Source: JBKQHQ01 sp052148715
Lineage (GTDB): Bacteria; Pseudomonadota; Alphaproteobacteria; Rhizobiales; Xanthobacteraceae
Assembly: GCA_052148715.1 (NCBI GenBank)
Contig: JBKQHQ010000230.1
Coordinates: 68,007 to 132,006 of the forward strand
Direction: 5' to 3'
Length of the DNA stretch: 64,000 nucleotides
The first letter of the stretch is position 1. Every line of letters starts with the position of its first letter. Under the pieces are notes generated by a model that was given only the letters and a program-made list of their open reading frames with translations, searched no databases and was not told the DNA's origin. A program made the position numbers and the translations under genes. Shown in pieces: positions 60,959 to 64,000 of the stretch.

Positions 60959-62851
60959 TCAGAGCGTCCGCGCCACGCGGAAGCCTGTGTAAAAGTCGCG
61001 GTCCTCGGGGCGACCACCAAAGCGGGCCGCCGCCCGGAGAACGCGCGGTTCATTAGCCCATGACCCCCCGCGTTGCTCACGACGGATGCACTGCCCAGAT
61101 TTCCAGGCGGAGCCATCTAATGGTGCTTCCCGATAACTGCTGGGGAAACAATCCTCGACCCACTGAGTTGCATTTCCAAGCATATCATACAAACCAAAAC
61201 CGTTCGGCAAGAAATTTCCGACGGGAGACGTGTACGGGTAACCATCGCTGCACGGCACGGATGATTGGTACTCCAGGCCAGTTACCTTGCTTTTGGCCGT
61301 GTGGTCGAAGCCGTTACCATATCGGCAAAACTCCTTCTCCTCGTCGCCAAAGAAATAACGCGTCGTCGTCCCTGCGCGCGCCGCGTATTCCCATTCGGCC
61401 TCGGACAACAGCCGGTAATTCTTGCTCGTTTTCTTGGCCAGCCAAGCGACATAAGCCTTAGCGTCATTCCAGTTCAAACATACGGCCGGATGGGAGCCGT
61501 TTTGAACCAAACCAGGGTTGCGCCACGAGCGCCCTTCTCTTACCCCAGGCTTTCCTTGTTCGAGAGTAGCGCATTTGGAACCAGCGTCGTAGCCCGTGTC
61601 TCCCACGAAGGCTGCGAACTGATCGACCGTGACGTGAAATTTGCCGACCGCGAACGCTTTCGCAATGGTTACGGAATGCTGGGGCTCTTCGGACTGGGTG
61701 TGATCCTTTTCATCGGCCGGCGATCCCATGGTGAAGCTGCCTGCCGGCACCACGACCATCTCGGGGCACTTGTCGCATTCCTTGAACACGTCCTTTGGCT
61801 TGAGCGCACATTCCTCGACGGAAGAGAGCGGCTGCGCCGAACGCGAGGACCAAGACACCGTCATGGGTGTTCCACCGCATGGGCTTGGAGGCACGACGGG
61901 CGGGACCACTGCGGCGACTTTCTTCAGCTCCTTTAAACGTGAGCGTGCTACCGTCCCATAGATTGTGTGGCCGTAGCGTCGGATAAAGTCTTCGAGGACC
62001 TCGGCGCTGGTCGTGTCCCTCACGACTGCCCAGGCCGCATCGGCGGAGGTTGCCGATACCGGCGGCTGAGTGCCTCCCGCCTGCGTCGGCGGGTCCTTCA
62101 GATAGATCGCTTGCTTCGATAGCGAGCCGTACAGGAACGGTTGCTGCTCTCGGTTCGTCGCCGCGATTACCTCGTCACGGACCATTCGGAACAGAAACGT
62201 CACTTCCAGTCCGGGGGTTTCAAGGTTGTTCAACAACGCCGCCGTGAACGGGCTATTTCGGTCCGTGCCATCGCTCGCCGTCGTGCCATCCTTCGAGGCG
62301 TAGGCGACCAGCACATTATCCGTCGGCTCGACACGGGTCAGACCGCGGTCCACCGCTCGCAGGCGTGCGCTCCGCTGCATCTTCGCGGCGAACGGATTAT
62401 TGCGGCAGGCATCGAGGATCACCAAGCCAAGGCTCGATGCATTCGCCGCCTGAAATATTACGGACCTGAGTGCAATCGTCTCATTCTCGGCATCGCGGTC
62501 GGACCGCAGCTCGGCATCCACGGGGATAAGCCAATTCTCTCCGCCGATTTCCATGCCGTGGCCGGCGAAAAAGACCACCGCCATGTCCGAACCGGTGCTG
62601 TCGCGCCCAAACTGCAGTAAGGCGCGGCGCATGTCATCGAAGGTGGCGTCGGTCACTTTCTTGACCGAGAACCCGAGTCGCCCGAGGGACTCCGCAATAT
62701 CGTTGGCGTCGTTCTGAGTGTTCGGCAGCTCCGGAACGTTCTTATACGTGCTGTTGCCGATCACTAGCGCCACCCGCTTCTCGGCATGACCCGGCGCAAC
62801 GCTGAGGCAGATCAGGACCGCAGCGAATGCGTAGGCGGCAAGATGGCGCAT
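60959..62851 (-). CDS. Exported caspase-family protein fused to an FGE/SUMF1-like domain
   Basis: A 630-residue protein from ATG 62851; a longer frame upstream is unlike a signal. Signal peptide residues 1-23 (ends G-H-A). Caspase domain 24-250 with His98 in F-F-A-G-H-G and Cys149 in L-D-A-C-R-N-N-P-F. The shared helical motif is at 273-311 (A-W-A-V-V-R-D-T-T-S ... V-A-R-S-R-L-K-E-L-K). Residues 361-630 are a formylglycine-generating-enzyme-like domain: P-A-G-S-F-T-M-G-S, H-P-A-V-C-L-N-W-N-D-A, R-L-L-S-E-A-E-W-E-Y-A, G-N-A-T-Q-W-V-E-D and R-G-G-S-W. The usual N-V-W-E-W is A-T-Q-W-V-E-D. A small secreted-protein gene lies 58 bp upstream, probably in the same operon. Confidence 0.86.
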   Translation of the reverse strand: MRHLAAYAFAAVLICLSVAPGHAEKRVALVIGNSTYKNVPELPNTQNDANDIAESLGRLGFSVKKVTDATFDDMRRALLQFGRDSTGSDMAVVFFAGHGMEIGGENWLIPVDAELRSDRDAENETIALRSVIFQAANASSLGLVILDACRNNPFAAKMQRSARLRAVDRGLTRVEPTDNVLVAYASKDGTTASDGTDRNSPFTAALLNNLETPGLEVTFLFRMVRDEVIAATNREQQPFLYGSLSKQAIYLKDPPTQAGGTQPPVSATSADAAWAVVRDTTSAEVLEDFIRRYGHTIYGTVARSRLKELKKVAAVVPPVVPPSPCGGTPMTVSWSSRSAQPLSSVEECALKPKDVFKECDKCPEMVVVPAGSFTMGSPADEKDHTQSEEPQHSVTIAKAFAVGKFHVTVDQFAAFVGDTGYDAGSKCATLEQGKPGVREGRSWRNPGLVQNGSHPAVCLNWNDAKAYVAWLAKKTSKNYRLLSEAEWEYAARAGTTTRYFFGDEEKEFCRYGNGFDHTAKSKVTGLEYQSSVPCSDGYPYTSPVGNFLPNGFGLYDMLGNATQWVEDCFPSSYREAPLDGSAWKSGQCIRREQRGGSWANEPRVLRAAARFGGRPEDRDFYTGFRVARTL

Positions 62852-62909
62852 GTGGTAAGCCCTGACAATCCTAACTTCCCTGGTGAGTACCTCTAAGAAA
62901 ATTTGCACC

Positions 62910-63371
62910 TCAGTTTCTTGTAAAGACCATACCGTTGTCCCAGGTGATGGTAAGTCCATCTTTGGCTAGGCGGCCGTTAGCCGATGCAGTAGTGAAGCCT
63001 CCCGACCATGACGCGTGGAGTTGATCACCGTTGATCGTGCCATGCGCCGTTTCGCTGCCGATAACCCAGGTGAAAGAGCTTCCAGACTGGCTGAGTCGGT
63101 AGGTAAGCCCATTCAGTGATCCCACCCACGCTCCACTGATCGAGCGCGACACGGTCGTGGCCGGGTTCACCGCCGCCTTTCTTGACTTGCGCTCCGGGCT
63201 ACTGGGCGTTGGCTGCTCTTCGCCTCCCGAAATCGACTTGTCCGTCTTGCCGATCGTGCCACCGGTGCTGCCGGGCTGCAGTTGCGCCACGGCCGACATT
63301 GAGAATATCGCCCCTGCGAGAATGGCCAAGACAGGCAGCAGCACATGGCTCCGGGACCCCGTCGAGCGCAC
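62910..63371 (-). CDS. Small secreted beta-rich protein of unknown function
   Basis: Not recognised. The GTG at 63371 has G-G-G-A-G-G eight bases upstream and begins a signal peptide (ending S-A-V-A-Q, about residue 30); 153 residues. A flexible segment with G-G-T-I-G-K-T-D-K-S-I-S-G-G-E-E follows. Residues about 78-153 look like a compact beta domain with alternating Gly/Trp (G-A-W-V-G-S-L-N-G, A-S-W-S-G-G-F) resembling a small calycin-like barrel. It precedes the FGE-caspase gene by 58 bp on the same strand, so it may be a partner or substrate of it. Confidence 0.65.
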   Translation of the reverse strand: MRSTGSRSHVLLPVLAILAGAIFSMSAVAQLQPGSTGGTIGKTDKSISGGEEQPTPSSPERKSRKAAVNPATTVSRSISGAWVGSLNGLTYRLSQSGSSFTWVIGSETAHGTINGDQLHASWSGGFTTASANGRLAKDGLTITWDNGMVFTRN

Positions 63372-63737
63372 AGGCCAGCCCTCCCCAGTTGTCGAGCACG
63401 GAATTCTGCCACAACCGCCGGGAAGCGGGGAAGCCCGTCGGGCGGCAAAACGATTGGCGGTCAAGCCCCGGCGAAACGAAATCGCCGATTTCGCTTTGAC
63501 GCAGGGACGGAGGCGAAATCCCGTAAAAATTCCCGTTGGCCAGTCGATAATCGCACTCGCGCGCGACCCGAGGATGGTGCCCGATCAGGAAGGACCCCAG
63601 ATCGATCTTCAAAGTCCGACGTGATTGGTTTTGTGAGCGACCTGAAGATGGCCTGGTCGAACGAATGTTCGGCCTGCCAAAATCAGACGAGTTTCTGGGG
63701 CGGTCGTCCGAGCAAATTCGCTAAGTCATTGATTGAA
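63372..63737. other. Intergenic stretch, no gene seen
   Basis: This 366-bp gap lies between the small secreted-protein gene and the tRNA. Frames here are Arg/Pro-rich and run into the tRNA, so they are not credible genes. No palindrome of note was seen. Confidence 0.45.
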
Positions 63738-63812
63738 TGGTGGGCGCTGCAGGGATTGAACCTGCGACCTCTCCCGTGTGAAGGGAACGCTCTCCCGCTG
63801 AGCTAAGCGCCC
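63738..63812 (-). tRNA. tRNA-Val (anticodon CAC)
   Basis: Read on the minus strand, the acceptor stem GGGCGCT pairs with AGCGCCC, followed by discriminator A and an encoded CCA (73741 side: bases 63740-63738). The D arm (AGCTCAGCGGGAGAGC), the anticodon arm TTCCC-TTCACAC-GGGAG giving anticodon CAC, and the T arm with GGTTCAATCC are all in place. It decodes the valine codon GUG. Confidence 0.93.
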
Positions 63813-63960
63813 GGATCCCGGCCGGGATTTAAGGAGTGCGTCCGAGGGGTGTCAAGCCGCGAGCGTAGCGGCCTCAGGGGGATCGGGTGAAGAAGTGCGT
63901 GACAAAGGGCTGAAGTGCTGAATCTGTCGTGATCCTCTGATTCGGTTTGCGGAGGATGCG

Positions 63961-64000
63961 ATGGAGAGTGCTGCGGCGGCATTTGGGGCGATCAGCGAAG
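63961..64000 (+). CDS. Start of an unidentified gene cut by the window edge
   Basis: An ATG at 63961 with GGAGG seven bases upstream opens a frame (M-E-S-A-A-A-A-F-G-A-I-S-E) that runs off the window. A short inverted repeat GAATC (63920-63924) / GATTC (63939-63943) lies upstream. The position next to a tRNA would suit a mobile-element gene, but 13 codons cannot settle it. Confidence 0.35.
   Translation, partial: MESAAAAFGAISE

Noticed and set aside
63345..63806. Plus-strand frame running into the tRNA locus
   Set aside because: Its C-terminal part is the complement of tRNA-Val, a well-known false protein; the rest is Arg/Pro-rich.

Overview
The window is GC-rich DNA from an alphaproteobacterium, most likely a Hyphomicrobiales member near Bradyrhizobium, Rhodoplanes or Pseudolabrys. 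This is inferred from gene content and protein style: many LIV-, NMT1-, TTT- and TRAP-type solute receptors, LTXXQ and HdeD proteins, and caspase-family proteins with Rhizobiales-like signal peptides. No rRNA, CRISPR array, phage block or complete insertion sequence was seen. The one RNA gene found is a tRNA-Val(CAC) near the right end.

Layout. 1-8505 (mostly minus): the end of a TRAP receptor gene, an alpha/beta hydrolase, an amidohydrolase, a TTT receptor, a secreted caspase fused to a seven-repeat propeller, and a Tat-type LIV receptor. 8604-10646: a leuCD-type dehydratase pair. 10723-16193: a second seven-repeat secreted protein, an esterase, a LIV receptor, an FAA hydrolase and an SH3 protein. 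16637-21748: GntR regulator, UbiD decarboxylase, an unrecognised membrane protein and a nitroreductase. 21963-28289: two NMT1/THI5-like receptors, SDR, ABC ATPase, permease and a deaminase-like amidohydrolase, apparently one uptake-plus-catabolism unit. 28401-30035: cupin and TetR genes, divergent, plus an FAA-hydrolase fragment. 30286-35084: a second ABC importer, a GntR regulator and a Rieske oxygenase. 35167-40269: envelope and stress proteins (HdeD, LTXXQ, an IPT/TIG beta-barrel, a secreted propeller-like protein). 40450-42199: a TetR gene overlapping a UGT-like glycosyltransferase gene. 42306-45100: a TTT receptor and a second caspase. 45155-53959: LacI regulator, flavin monooxygenase, a full LIV transporter and a protein made of three RidA domains. 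54204-60687: CHASE-GGDEF-EAL protein, LIV receptor, Gfo/Idh oxidoreductase, GlcG-like protein and a Tat-exported beta-carbonic anhydrase. 60959-63371: a third caspase, fused to a formylglycine-enzyme-like domain, with a small secreted protein gene upstream. 63738-64000: tRNA-Val and the start of a truncated ORF.

Two themes dominate. The first is uptake and breakdown of organic acids, aromatics or N-heterocycles: ten solute receptors, three sets of ABC transport genes, and oxygenases, decarboxylases, amidohydrolases and FAA hydrolases, each set with its own GntR, LacI or TetR regulator and in several cases a visible palindromic operator candidate. The second is a set of three exported caspase-family proteins with the same architecture: signal peptide, His/Cys caspase domain, a shared helical motif of about 40 residues, then a different C-terminal module in each (propeller, discoidin-like, FGE-like). 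A 40-bp remnant of a fourth start lies near the second one. This set, and the single-chain triple RidA protein beside a RutA-like monooxygenase, are the best candidates for undescribed biology.
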